From Propionibacteriales bacterium (GTDB lineage: Bacteria > Actinomycetota > Actinomycetes > Propionibacteriales > Nocardioidaceae), in contig WHTJ01000029.1 of the NCBI GenBank assembly GCA_009377795.1, positions 1-45,658 of the forward strand: a stretch of DNA of 45,658 bases. The letters are read 5' to 3'. The position numbers and the translations under genes were made by a program. The notes below the pieces were generated by a model that saw only the letters and a program-made list of their open reading frames with translations, did no database searches and was not told the origin of the DNA. Positions 35,536-43,146 of the stretch are shown one piece after another (the first letter of the stretch is position 1; the number at the start of each line of letters is the position of its first letter).

Positions 35536-37140
35536 TCACTGCGGGTACTCCTCGTCTGCGGTGGGCCTGGGTGTGGCGTGCACAAAACCCACAGAACCCA
35601 CAGAACTCCGGGGTTTTGTGGGTTCTGTGGATTCTGTGAGGGCGGGGTGGACCTCGTAGACGGCTGAGGGGCGGCCGCCCTTGGGGTTGGGCTCGGCAGG
35701 CTTGTGCCGGATGTGACCGTGCTCGGTGAGCAGGACCAGGGCGGGGTCGAGGTCGGTGACCTTGGCGAACCTGGTTTTGCCGCGTACGGCGTAGAACAGG
35801 TCGCGGCGGGTGAACTCGCGGGAGCGGGTGCGGGTGATCCAGGCGAGGACGTGGCGGGCGTCTTCGAGGTCGGAGTCGGCGCCCATCAGGTCGAACACGG
35901 CGAGGGCTTGGGCGAGGTAGTAGTGTCCCAGCCGCGCGGCAGCGCGGAAGGTCGCTGAGCTGATGGGTTGGTCGTAGCCACTGCGGATATGGGCGGCCAG
36001 GTGCAGCATCCCGGCCAGACGGAGGGTGGCTCCGGCCAGTTTGGCGGCCCAGTCGGTGATGGCGTGCAGTCTGCCGGTGGTGGAATCGAGCTGGGGCTCC
36101 AGCCATTCCTCGAGCTGCCGCAGAGCGGCCCTGGCATCAGCAGTGAGCGTGAGCTGGATGGGCTCGGGCAGCTCGTACAAGGACAGCACGAGGGCCTGCA
36201 GGGTCTCGGCGTAGGCCTGCGTGGTTTCGGCCGGTGGGGGTGGAGTGTCGATCTTGCGCCGTCCGACGGTGTTCTCCGGGAGGGCGTAGAGGATGCGGGC
36301 GAGCACCCCGCTGTCGCGGAAGCCGGGCATGGTGGCGAGCTGGCGGAGCAGTTGGGGTTGCAGGGTGACGCCGAGGGTGAGCGCCGGCCGTTCGACGTAC
36401 TCGGCGTCGCGGCCGATCCGGCCGGTGCGCAGCACGTCACCACCGTGGCCCTTGAGGAAGAGATCCAGGTTGGGTTTGTTGCTGTAGCGGCCGGCGAGGT
36501 CATTGAACACGCCACCCTCGGCCGACAGCACCGCCAGCCGTCCGCCTTGGGCGGCCAGCAACGCGGAGGCGGACTCGGGGGTCTCGTTACCCGCCACGAG
36601 TTGCGGCACCGGCGGCACAGTCAGCGAGTCGGCGTCGATCATGGCGGCGGTGGCCTCGGCCACGGCGTCGGCCTTGCCGGACTTCTCAGCCGCGCGGGCG
36701 GAGTCCTCGGCCTGGGCGCGGGCGACCCTGGCCGCCATCTCAGCCTCAATCCGCATGCCCTTGGCTACATCAACGAGCTGCTTCTCGGCGGCCAGTAGCG
36801 GGGTGGTCAGGGCGCGGAACACGGCGGTCTTGCGGGAACCAGGCGGGAGCGCGACGACGGTGTAGATGTTGACCGGCTCCTCCCAACCAGGACGCGGCAC
36901 CACGAGCGCTTTGCCACCGCAGGCGGCGGAAAGGCACGCGAGCGCGACGCAGCCGGGCAGGTCGGGTGGGGTTTGGGTGGCGTCGGTGACGGCGGCGACG
37001 TACTCCGCGAGCCAGCCCGGTAGCGCCTCGATCGGGAACTCCGGCAGCAGCCGGTGCGCACCCAGCGGCACCGGGTCGGCTTCCCAGCTCGCTGGGTGGT
37101 CGGGTGGTGCCCACTCCGGCATCGGTTGTGCGGCGTTCAT
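35536..37140 (-). CDS. DUF3987 replication protein
   Basis: This 534-aa protein has the DUF3987 layout: N-terminal PGWLAEYVAAVTDATQTPPDL, a P-loop-like PPGSRKTAVFRA (residues 99-110), an acidic LSAEGGVFNDLAGRY region with the following FLKGHGGD motif, and helicase-like segments (TLGVTLQPQLLRQLATMPGF, DSGVLARILYALPE). Such proteins take the place of RepSA/Prim-Pol as replication initiators in many actinobacterial and phage elements. The C-terminal 30 residues contain the tripeptide repeats TES-TEP-TKP and SVG-SVG-FVH, coded by the 9-bp palindrome units 35582-35637. The start ATG 37140 overlaps the stop of the preceding gene by 4 nt. Confidence 0.85.
   Translation of the reverse strand: MNAAQPMPEWAPPDHPASWEADPVPLGAHRLLPEFPIEALPGWLAEYVAAVTDATQTPPDLPGCVALACLSAACGGKALVVPRPGWEEPVNIYTVVALPPGSRKTAVFRALTTPLLAAEKQLVDVAKGMRIEAEMAARVARAQAEDSARAAEKSGKADAVAEATAAMIDADSLTVPPVPQLVAGNETPESASALLAAQGGRLAVLSAEGGVFNDLAGRYSNKPNLDLFLKGHGGDVLRTGRIGRDAEYVERPALTLGVTLQPQLLRQLATMPGFRDSGVLARILYALPENTVGRRKIDTPPPPAETTQAYAETLQALVLSLYELPEPIQLTLTADARAALRQLEEWLEPQLDSTTGRLHAITDWAAKLAGATLRLAGMLHLAAHIRSGYDQPISSATFRAAARLGHYYLAQALAVFDLMGADSDLEDARHVLAWITRTRSREFTRRDLFYAVRGKTRFAKVTDLDPALVLLTEHGHIRHKPAEPNPKGGRPSAVYEVHPALTESTEPTKPRSSVGSVGFVHATPRPTADEEYPQ
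35582..35637. repeat. iteron-like palindrome 2 (3 + 3 units of 9 bp), inside the DUF3987 gene
   Basis: Units ACAAAACCC, ACAGAACCC and ACAGAACTC (35582-35608) are followed after two bases by three inverted units (35611-35637), complements ACAAAACCC, ACAGAACCC and ACAGAATCC. The 9-bp period equals three codons, so the array encodes TES-TEP-TKP / SVG-SVG-FVH on the minus strand. The gap between the two palindromes is 53 bp. Confidence 0.85.
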
Positions 37141-37526
37141 GCGGCGTCTCCTCGACCGGGGTAATCGTTGGGTCGCGGGGTCTTGGCCCACGCAAGTTCG
37201 GCCTCGCGGCGTGCGGCGTAGGAGCGGAGATCGGGAAGGCTGGCGGCGGCTTGGGCGATGTTGACTGCCTGCTGCCAGCGGGCCTCGTCGTCTTCGGCGT
37301 CCAGGGCGGCGTCTGCTGCGCGTTGCGCGTTGAGCTCGGACCGGAGCCGTGCGGGCAGCTCGTCGGTTTCGCTGGCCCAGCATTCGGCCGCTACCACGAC
37401 GCCGGCGACCTTGCGGCGGTCGCCTTCGGGCAGCTCCAGCCATTCACGGCTGCCGTAGGACGGCGGCTGGAGGCCTGCGACCATCCGGCGTGCCCACTCG
37501 CGGCGGGCGCGGCTGGCGCGACTCAT
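37137..37526 (-). CDS. hypothetical AICE protein (possibly DUF2742-like)
   Basis: This 129-aa protein starts at ATG 37526 with a basic N-terminus (MSRASRARREWARRM), then a helical body (EWLELPEGDRRKVAGVVVAAECWASETDELPARL) and an acidic stretch (AADAALDAEDDEARW). No catalytic motif is seen. It lies between the WhiB-like and DUF3987 genes with 4-nt overlaps on both sides, so it belongs to the replication part of the operon. The resemblance to DUF2742 is a memory-based guess. Confidence 0.65.
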   Translation of the reverse strand: MSRASRARREWARRMVAGLQPPSYGSREWLELPEGDRRKVAGVVVAAECWASETDELPARLRSELNAQRAADAALDAEDDEARWQQAVNIAQAAASLPDLRSYAARREAELAWAKTPRPNDYPGRGDAA

Positions 37527-37900
37527 GCCGCCCTCCCCTCGCCACTCTGCCGCCGTCGGTAGGCGTTCACGGCTTCACGACAGGCCGCGCATGGGGTCTC
37601 TCCGCGTCGGCGGTGGGTTCGTTCGCCGCCCGGGGTGCCGTGCTTGATCGGCCTGGGTGCTATGCGTTCGGGTTGCTCGGTTCGCCGCTGCTGGGCGGTA
37701 AGGCCACCCCAAATGCCGTGCGGCTCGCCGCTACGAATCGCGTGGGCACGGCACTCGGCGGCGACCGGGCACGCGGCACAGACGCGTCTGGCGGCTGTGT
37801 TGGGTTCGCCCTTGCGGGGAAAGAAGATCTCTGGATCGACCTGCGCGCACAGCGCGTCGGCCACCCACACGGGCGGTTGTGGCAGTGTCAACATGTTCAT
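37523..37900 (-). CDS. WhiB-like Fe-S protein with extra zinc-binding tail
   Basis: This 125-aa protein has the cluster cysteines C18, C41, C44 and C50 and a GIWGGL turn, as in WhiB regulators. After the turn come a basic stretch and a C-terminal module HGTPGG-xRTHRRRGETPCAAC-REAVNAYRRR, with His and two Cys (C-x2-C) that look like an added zinc-binding element, common in phage and plasmid WhiB proteins. It probably regulates element genes or interferes with host WhiB factors through sigma factor binding. It starts with ATG 37900 and overlaps its neighbours by 4 nt. Confidence 0.85.
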   Translation of the reverse strand: MNMLTLPQPPVWVADALCAQVDPEIFFPRKGEPNTAARRVCAACPVAAECRAHAIRSGEPHGIWGGLTAQQRRTEQPERIAPRPIKHGTPGGERTHRRRGETPCAACREAVNAYRRRQSGEGRAA

Positions 37901-38259
37901 GACCTCCCCTGCCCGATGTGGCCGATGGCGTTGTGGTTGTCCTGCGCCGCCTCGTACGCCCTCGCCAGATAGGTGGTCAGCTCGGCCAGCGAGTCAGCAG
38001 CGGCCGTCATGCGCCGGGTGGGGTCGTGGCCGCCGTCGTCACGCAGCCCGTCGCGTGGCTGGATGGTGGCGGCCTCCAGGTGGCCGCTGATCTCTTGCAG
38101 CGCGATGGTCACCTGGACGAGTGATCCCGCCGCCCGGTACAGGTCGTCCACGTCGAGGTCGTGCTTGGCCCACAGCAGGCGACCGCCTGCGGTGCGCAAC
38201 AGTTCCGTGGCGTGGGCGAGCTGCTCGATGGCGCTCGGCTCAGGATTGGCGGTGGTCAT
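37897..38259 (-). CDS. hypothetical AICE protein, helical
   Basis: This 120-aa protein starts at ATG 38259 (MTTANPEPSAIEQLAHATEL). It is predicted to be helical, with amphipathic helices LLRTAGGRLLWAKHDLDVDDL and LVQVTIALQEISGHLEAA, and TAAADSLAELTTYLARAYEAA toward the C-terminus. No family is recognised. Both ends overlap neighbours by 4 nt (ATGA), so it is translated with the DUF2637-like and WhiB-like genes. Confidence 0.7.
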   Translation of the reverse strand: MTTANPEPSAIEQLAHATELLRTAGGRLLWAKHDLDVDDLYRAAGSLVQVTIALQEISGHLEAATIQPRDGLRDDGGHDPTRRMTAAADSLAELTTYLARAYEAAQDNHNAIGHIGQGRS

Positions 38260-39020
38260 CGTGCGCTCTCCTTCGCGTCGGCTGCGTCGGTAGTGCGGAA
38301 TTCGTGGGCGAGCTTGCGGCCCATGGACGCCGAACAGTCGGCCACCCGCGCTAGCTCCGCGCCGGTGGGGGTGCGCCCCTGGGCGCGCTCGTGCTGCCAG
38401 TGGGCGCGGGCGCGTTCGGTGGCGGTGTCACCGCGCAGCATCGGTGTCACATTCCCGCTGCCCGTAGCGATCGCGGCGGTGGTCGTGCGGGTGTCGGTAG
38501 CGCTGCCGCTACCGCTACCTGTGGGTGCTGCTGGCGGGGTGGCGGTAGCTCTACCGGTGGCGGATGCCGGCTGCTCGGTGGCGGTGATGTTGGCGCGGCT
38601 TCTGGTGCGTTGGCGGCGTGGGGGTAGCGGTGTGGTGCGGATGGCGGCCAGGTGGACGGTGGCGGCGAGGCTGGCGGCGGGGACTGCGCCGACCGCCACC
38701 AGTAGCGGTACCGACACCGCCACCAGTCCGGCGCTGACCGCGTGGCCGGCGGCGTTGAGCGCCAGTGACACCGCCACCGCGCCGAGTGCCACTGTGCGGG
38801 CGTAGCGGCGCGCTGCCTCCGGTGCGGCCTGGTCCAGCCACACCCGCGCCGCTACCGCTGCGAGGGTGTCCACGCAGCCGGGCAGCAGCCAGCCGGTGGT
38901 GTTGCCCCACCCAGCCGCTACCGCCAGGTGGTGTTGTGCACCCGCCGACGCTGCGGCAGCGGCGGTAGCGGTCACGGTTATTCCGGCCCAGGTCCAGGCG
39001 TCGAGGCGTCGGGTGGTCAC
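38256..39020 (-). CDS. DUF2637/Spd-like membrane protein with C-terminal DNA-binding region
   Basis: This 254-aa protein starts at GTG 39020 (VTTRRLDAWTWAG), which overlaps the preceding stop. It has four hydrophobic helices in residues 10-120 (GITVTATAAAAASAGAQHH, TTGWLLPGCVDTLAAVAA, VALGAVAVSLALNAAGHAV, LVAVSVPLLVAVGAVPAAS), the DUF2637 pattern of plasmid spread proteins. A Ser/Thr/Pro-rich linker leads to a C-terminal helix-turn-helix-like part (TPTGAELARVADCSASMGRKLAHEFR), as in SpdB-type proteins. A role in intramycelial spread during conjugation is likely. Confidence 0.8.
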   Translation of the reverse strand: MTTRRLDAWTWAGITVTATAAAAASAGAQHHLAVAAGWGNTTGWLLPGCVDTLAAVAARVWLDQAAPEAARRYARTVALGAVAVSLALNAAGHAVSAGLVAVSVPLLVAVGAVPAASLAATVHLAAIRTTPLPPRRQRTRSRANITATEQPASATGRATATPPAAPTGSGSGSATDTRTTTAAIATGSGNVTPMLRGDTATERARAHWQHERAQGRTPTGAELARVADCSASMGRKLAHEFRTTDAADAKESAR

Positions 39021-39286
39021 GGGAGCCTCACCGGCTTTCCGTTGCGGCGGCGGTCTTCCTCGACGGAGCAGGCCTCGGCCCACTCGTAGTTGTCGGCGGC
39101 GCGGTGCACGGGCTGGGTGGCTGTGACAGCCGCAAGAGCGAGCGTGGCGTGCACCTGGGCCTCGGCGTACAGCGACTCGGAGGCGTGCCAGTCGCTGTCG
39201 TGGCCGCCTTCCTGGTAGTGGCCGAACCAGGATTCGGCCTCGCGCAAGGCGTGCTCGGCGGCCTGGTAGTGCTCGGGTCCGGTCAT
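39017..39286 (-). CDS. hypothetical AICE protein, helical
   Basis: This 89-aa protein starts at ATG 39286 behind a GAGGAGCC site. It is acidic and helical (HYQAAEHALREAESWFGHYQ, SESLYAEAQVHATLALAA) with a basic tail (EEDRRRNGKPVRLP). It resembles tetratricopeptide-like helical repeats found in small AICE proteins, but no family is assigned. It overlaps the DUF2637-like start by 4 nt. Confidence 0.7.
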   Translation of the reverse strand: MTGPEHYQAAEHALREAESWFGHYQEGGHDSDWHASESLYAEAQVHATLALAAVTATQPVHRAADNYEWAEACSVEEDRRRNGKPVRLP

Positions 39287-39342
39287 CGTGCGTGGCTCCT
39301 CTCAGCGTCTAGCGGGTCGTGGCCGGTGCGGTGTGGCCACGC

Positions 39343-39690
39343 TCAGCGGCCGGTTTCGCTGGGGTGGGCGGGTGTGCTGCTAGAACAGGTGTTCGTGCTG
39401 GTCGCGGCCGGGGTTCGGCTGCTAGCGGTGCTGCTAGACCTAGCGGCCTCGGCTGCTAGCGGATCCAGCTCTGCTAGCCGTTCTGCGAGGTTCTCGACCT
39501 GCTTGGTGATCTGCTCGGCCCAGGCGTCCAGCTCGATCGCCAGGTCGCCGAACTCGTTGAGTTCGTCTTGCAGGTCGTCGCAGCGGTCGTGGGCATCGCT
39601 GGCGTGCTGGTAGGCCTCGTGGGCGCTGGCGGCCGCCTCGGCGGCCTCCTGACGCACTTCGTGCAGGTCCCAGGACTGGTCGGCGGTCAT
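39343..39690 (-). CDS. coiled-coil AICE protein
   Basis: This 115-aa protein starts at ATG 39690 (MTADQSWDLHEVRQEAAEAA). Residues 5-80 form one long heptad-containing acidic helix (AHEAYQHASDAHDRCDDLQ, ELDAWAEQITKQVENLAERL). The last 30 residues are Ser/Thr-rich (SSSTASSRTPAATSTNT), coded by DNA unusually rich in CTAG. It overlaps the 48-aa gene upstream by 4 nt. A structural or partner-binding role in the transfer apparatus is possible. Confidence 0.75.
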   Translation of the reverse strand: MTADQSWDLHEVRQEAAEAAASAHEAYQHASDAHDRCDDLQDELNEFGDLAIELDAWAEQITKQVENLAERLAELDPLAAEAARSSSTASSRTPAATSTNTCSSSTPAHPSETGR

Positions 39691-39833
39691 GATGCGCTCC
39701 CGTTCAGGCGGGCGACCCGGTCGGCCGCGTCGTCGGGGTCGTCGTGGTCGGACTCGGCGTGCCAACGGCCGGTGGGGTCGTAGAAGCCGACCGTCCAAAG
39801 GCCGGGTTCGGAGCGGATGTAGACCCAGGTCAT
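39687..39833 (-). CDS. small AICE protein (48 aa)
   Basis: ATG 39833 opens MTWVYIRSEPGLWTVGFYDP, followed by TGRWHAESDHDDPDDAADRV and ending ARLNGSAS. It is a compact beta-strand then helix pattern like small single-domain proteins seen in AICE transfer operons. Both ends overlap neighbours by 4 nt, which makes it a real gene despite its size. Confidence 0.75.
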   Translation of the reverse strand: MTWVYIRSEPGLWTVGFYDPTGRWHAESDHDDPDDAADRVARLNGSAS

Positions 39834-40141
39834 GCCGCGTTCCCTTCGAACAGGTCGGGCTCGACGGCTGCGGGCGCGTGGTGGCGGGTGAGGCGTTCGG
39901 CGTCGAGCAGGCATGCGGTGCACCAGGCGCGCAACTCGGAGGCGGGTAGGTGCGCGGCCGCGGTTGCCGAGAGGGTTGGGTTGGCGGGTGCCACGACGAG
40001 CCGGTGGCGTCGGGTACCGCTGCTGATGGGGCAGCGGCCGTTGCCTCGGGAGTGGGCGCCGCCGCACTCGCCGTGGCATTGGCAGCGGTATCCGGCGTGG
40101 TCGAGCACGTCGACCACGACGCTCATCGATAGGGCGGTCAT
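39830..40141 (-). CDS. Cys-rich HNH-like protein of the transfer operon
   Basis: This 103-aa protein has the motif YRCQCHGECGGAHSRGNGRCPI with three closely spaced Cys pairs and a His, and CTACLLDAERLTRHH near the end. It looks like the zinc-binding treble clef of HNH-related proteins, but catalytic residues are not clearly present. It starts with ATG 40141, overlapping the translocase stop by 4 nt. Confidence 0.7.
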   Translation of the reverse strand: MTALSMSVVVDVLDHAGYRCQCHGECGGAHSRGNGRCPISSGTRRHRLVVAPANPTLSATAAAHLPASELRAWCTACLLDAERLTRHHAPAAVEPDLFEGNAA

Positions 40142-42285
40142 GGGGAGTTCCTTTCGTTGTCGTGTGCGTCATCGAGTGCGCTGCGGGAGAAGCCGCGCCG
40201 GTTGGCTCCGTGGCCGTCGTCGGTGGTGCCCCACACCTGCTCCGGCGTGACGCCGTGCGGTTTGAGTGCGGCCGAGAGTTGGATGGGGGTCCAGCCGGTG
40301 TAGAAGGCGGGCCGCTGCTCGACCAGGCGGGTAAGGATGGTTTCGGACCACAGCCGGTCCTCGCCGGGTGCAAACACGGCGCGGGTGTCGTCCAGGACGC
40401 TGATTTCCTCGCCCTGGGCGGGGGTTTCGCCGGCGGCGACCCCGGACAGGGTTCCGGCGTTGACCCGGGCGGCGTGGGCGCGGTCGATGACCTTCTCGAT
40501 GTCTGCGCCGTCGCCGAGGAAGGTGCGGACGGTGAGGCCTTCCTCGATGTAGCCGGTGTCGTCGGCACCGAGTAGGAGGCCGACGCCCTTGTGGGCGCGC
40601 TGGAACCGGGACGCGTCGTACCCAGCGGAGTAGGACCCGGCACCCAATACGGCTTCGGAGGACTGCCAGGTCATGGTCTTGAGCGCGAACCGGGTGCCGA
40701 TCACGTCCCGCAGCCGGGTGGGCACGGACTTTTCGTCCGGCTTCTGGGTGGCGAGCACGAGGATGATCCCGACGGCGGGGCCGACCTTGGCCAGCTCCGT
40801 CAAGAGGGTGACGATCTCGTCGCCGTAGGTGGGGTCTTCGAAGTAGCGTTGGCACTCGTCGATGCCGATCACGATCGGGTGCAGGCCCTTGGACTTCATC
40901 CGGGCCAGCCGTGGGGTGATCCGCCCGTCGGGACAGAGTTCGACCGGCAGGGTGCCGAGCACGTCGTAGCGGCGGTTCATCTCCTCGCGCAGGTCGAGCA
41001 GGTCGTCGCGGAGGGCCTGTACGACCTGGCTGCGGACCCCGAGCCCGAACCGGTGCGCGATCTTCTCGAACGGTTTCCAGTCCCGGCCGCCCTTGCCGTC
41101 AAAGATGTGCTGCTCGACGTACGGGTCGAGCGCGGCGGCCAGGAGCAGGAGACGTGCGGCCAGGGTCTTGCCCATGCGCGGGATCGCACCGACCAGCACC
41201 GACGTGAACATCAGCAGCAGTTCGATGAGGCGGCCGCGCTGATCCTGCCCGAACGGGAACGGCTCAAACAGCGAAGCTTCGGCCTTCTGCTCGGCCCACG
41301 GCCACCGACCCGACGGCTTGGCGTACGGGTCCTCGTCGGCGACCCACAGTCCGACCCGCCGCGCCGAGCCGGTGGTACCCCGGACGCGTTCCAGCCAAAC
41401 CTGGACCTCATCCAGGTCGAGGCCGGAGGCGATCCGGTCGCGGCGCTTGATCGCCTGCTCCGCGGTCACACCCCAGGGGAGATCGATCACCGCGCGCCAG
41501 CCGTTGCCGTCGCGCTGGATCGGCTGCGGAAACTGGATCGGGTCGTTCTCCTTGCACAACCCGCCAGCGATGAACGCACGCAGCACGACATCGGCGGTCA
41601 GCTTTCGCGCCCGCGGGGTCACCACCGCGTGATCCAAAACGGGTTTGTCCGGCTGACGGCCGGCCAGCCCGAGGACGCCGACCACGGCGGCCAGAACGCC
41701 CAGCTGCACCAGCAGCGGTGTGGCCGGGTGCATCACCAGCCCGAACACCATGCTCGCGCCCACCAGACCGAGGACGCTCATCAGGGCGGCGCGGGAGCGG
41801 ACGGTCTCGCGGTGGCGCATCAGCAGCCGCAGATACTCCCCGGTGTCGCGGGTGTCGACGGCGGCCTGCCGCAGCGGCCGCGACTCGGTATCTGCCACCC
41901 AGCGAGCGGTCGTGCTCACGACGCGGCCGAGGCCGATCGGGGCGCGAGAGCTGACCCGTCCGGCGTACTTCGGAGACCGCAGCACGTGATAGGCGCTGGT
42001 GTGGTAGGCGTGGCGGCCGTACCACCTGGCGGCCGCGACCCGCTCCTCCCGATCACGCAGCCAGGTAGGGACCAGCGGCGGCCGCTCCAGCTCGCGGCGA
42101 CGCCACGGCACCAGCTCGCTCCCCGGCTCCGGTGTGTCGTTGTCGGATGGGTCGACCGCGACGACGGTGCCCGGCTCCATGTTCAGGTCGTCGGCCAGCG
42201 TCTCGGCCTCGTCGTCCACGTCCACGGACCAGCGTTCGACCGCGACCTCGTAGGCCGGTTTGCGTTCCAGCTCCTTGCCCGTCAT
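40138..42285 (-). CDS. FtsK/TraB-type DNA translocase (conjugal transfer)
   Basis: This 715-aa protein starts at ATG 42285 (MTGKELERKPAYEVAVERW). Two transmembrane helices lie near residues 165-205 (ALMSVLGLVGASMVFGLVM, LVQLGVLAAVVGVLGLAG). The motor domain has Walker A GAIPRMGKT near 364, Walker B VIGIDECQRYF near 467, ATQKPDEKSVPTRLRDVIGTRF near 512 and a C-terminal winged helix (LVEQRPAFYTGWTPIQLSAALKPHG) that would read DNA repeats like FtsK gamma. Proteins of this kind pump double-stranded DNA to the recipient hypha and are the only transfer engine of AICEs. Overlaps of 4 nt on both ends place it inside the operon. Confidence 0.92.
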   Translation of the reverse strand: MTGKELERKPAYEVAVERWSVDVDDEAETLADDLNMEPGTVVAVDPSDNDTPEPGSELVPWRRRELERPPLVPTWLRDREERVAAARWYGRHAYHTSAYHVLRSPKYAGRVSSRAPIGLGRVVSTTARWVADTESRPLRQAAVDTRDTGEYLRLLMRHRETVRSRAALMSVLGLVGASMVFGLVMHPATPLLVQLGVLAAVVGVLGLAGRQPDKPVLDHAVVTPRARKLTADVVLRAFIAGGLCKENDPIQFPQPIQRDGNGWRAVIDLPWGVTAEQAIKRRDRIASGLDLDEVQVWLERVRGTTGSARRVGLWVADEDPYAKPSGRWPWAEQKAEASLFEPFPFGQDQRGRLIELLLMFTSVLVGAIPRMGKTLAARLLLLAAALDPYVEQHIFDGKGGRDWKPFEKIAHRFGLGVRSQVVQALRDDLLDLREEMNRRYDVLGTLPVELCPDGRITPRLARMKSKGLHPIVIGIDECQRYFEDPTYGDEIVTLLTELAKVGPAVGIILVLATQKPDEKSVPTRLRDVIGTRFALKTMTWQSSEAVLGAGSYSAGYDASRFQRAHKGVGLLLGADDTGYIEEGLTVRTFLGDGADIEKVIDRAHAARVNAGTLSGVAAGETPAQGEEISVLDDTRAVFAPGEDRLWSETILTRLVEQRPAFYTGWTPIQLSAALKPHGVTPEQVWGTTDDGHGANRRGFSRSALDDAHDNERNSP

Positions 42286-42551
42286 CGGACAGTCCTCCAG
42301 GGGTAGGTGTAGTGGGATGCGTGGCCGAGCGCCCGCAGCGCCGCCTCGGCGGCCCGCAGCCGCGGTGTCCGCCTGGCGGCGGCGCACAGGCCGCACAACG
42401 TCATGCACAGCGGTCCGTATCGGGTGTCGACCTCGTAGGTGGCCAGCTCGACCCGCCGCCGGGGATTCAGGCGTGGGCTGGGGCGGCCGCAACCCTCACA
42501 CGCCCACCCCAGCCGGCACGGGGACGGGCGAAGGTTCCGTACGCGTCTCAT
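42282..42551 (-). CDS. small Cys-rich AICE protein
   Basis: This 89-aa protein starts at ATG 42551. It has cysteine pairs in CEGCGRPSPRLNPRRR and GPLCMTLCGLCAAARR, a probable zinc ribbon, and a basic composition. Overlaps of 4 nt exist with the translocase and the preceding gene. Confidence 0.75.
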   Translation of the reverse strand: MRRVRNLRPSPCRLGWACEGCGRPSPRLNPRRRVELATYEVDTRYGPLCMTLCGLCAAARRTPRLRAAEAALRALGHASHYTYPWRTVR

Positions 42552-42742
42552 GCCACGCGCCCCCGCAGCCAGCCCAGCCGGTCGCCGTGATGCTCAGACG
42601 CGATATGGCCACGCATGCTCAGCTCCGCGGCCTCACGCGTCAGGTACAGCGCGTCCGAGACCGTCTGACAGGCCGGGCACCGCCAGCCGAACCAACCACC
42701 GCCGGCGGCGCTCAGATGTGGTCTTGTGCGGTCACCAAGCAT
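42548..42742 (-). CDS. small zinc-finger-like AICE protein
   Basis: This 64-aa protein starts at ATG 42742 (MLGDRTRPHLSAAGGGWFGW). It has RCPACQ (C-x2-C) and RGHIASEHH, a C2H2-type arrangement, with TREAAELSM between. An upstream in-frame ATG at 42871 would overlap the preceding gene by 140 nt and adds unrelated Trp/Arg-rich sequence, so it is rejected. It overlaps the 61-aa gene by 11 nt. Confidence 0.75.
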   Translation of the reverse strand: MLGDRTRPHLSAAGGGWFGWRCPACQTVSDALYLTREAAELSMRGHIASEHHGDRLGWLRGRVA

Positions 42743-42917
42743 CGGTGTCCACCCCCACCGCTGGGCCGGGGCGGCGCTTCCGGTCCAACACGTCCGCCAG
42801 CTCTGCCGTCGCGTCAGCGGCCTCGGGCTGGCCGTGATCCCACAACCAACCCGCCTGCGCATACAGCGCATCGATCACGTCGTCGGGAACCTGCCTGCGA
42901 TGCGCGCCCGCCATCAC
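42732..42917 (-). CDS. small helical AICE protein (61 aa)
   Basis: ATG 42917 begins MMAGAHRRQVPDDVIDALYA, then QAGWLWDHGQPEAADATAEL and ADVLDRKRRPG. It is mainly one amphipathic helix with a Trp pair. The overlap with the 69-aa gene (ATGA, 42914-42917) supports translation. Function unknown. Confidence 0.7.
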   Translation of the reverse strand: MMAGAHRRQVPDDVIDALYAQAGWLWDHGQPEAADATAELADVLDRKRRPGPAVGVDTDAW

Positions 42918-43123
42918 GAGCCCCCGAACGACTCAGAGATCGCGGCAGCGCCTTGCTCCACGATCTCGTTGATTCCGTTGGTCAAATCCGGCCCGTACGG
43001 TGTCGTCGCGAGCAGCAGCCCGAACACCACACCGAACGCCACCGTCCCGAACTTCCAGCCGCCCTTACGGATCATCAACCACGCGACGAACCCAAAGGCG
43101 ACTACCAATGGCATCGACACCAT
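42914..43123 (-). CDS. small membrane protein, first gene of the transfer operon
   Basis: This 69-aa protein has two hydrophobic stretches (MVSMPLVVAFGFVAWLMI and FGTVAFGVVFGLLLATTPYG) separated by a basic turn RKGGWK, then a soluble tail (LTNGINEIVEQGAAAISESF). It resembles small Spd-like proteins of AICEs. An AAAGGAG site lies 9 nt before ATG 43123. It heads the minus-strand operon and is directly downstream of the duplicated palindromic operator. Confidence 0.8.
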   Translation of the reverse strand: MVSMPLVVAFGFVAWLMIRKGGWKFGTVAFGVVFGLLLATTPYGPDLTNGINEIVEQGAAAISESFGGS

Positions 43124-43146
43124 GACATGTGCTCCTTTCCATCGAC

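Noticed and set aside
35474-35637. CRISPR array
   Set aside because: Units are 9 bp, contiguous and half are inverted; there are no spacers and no cas genes.
38461-38580. GGTAGC/GCTACC-rich segment as a binding-site cluster
   Set aside because: It lies in the Ser/Thr/Pro-rich linker of the DUF2637-like gene; the repeats are irregular and follow the codons.
42548-42871. Longer start (ATG 42871) for the zinc-finger-like gene
   Set aside because: It would overlap the 61-aa gene by 140 nt and adds Trp/Arg-rich residues typical of a shadow frame; ATG 42742 is preferred.
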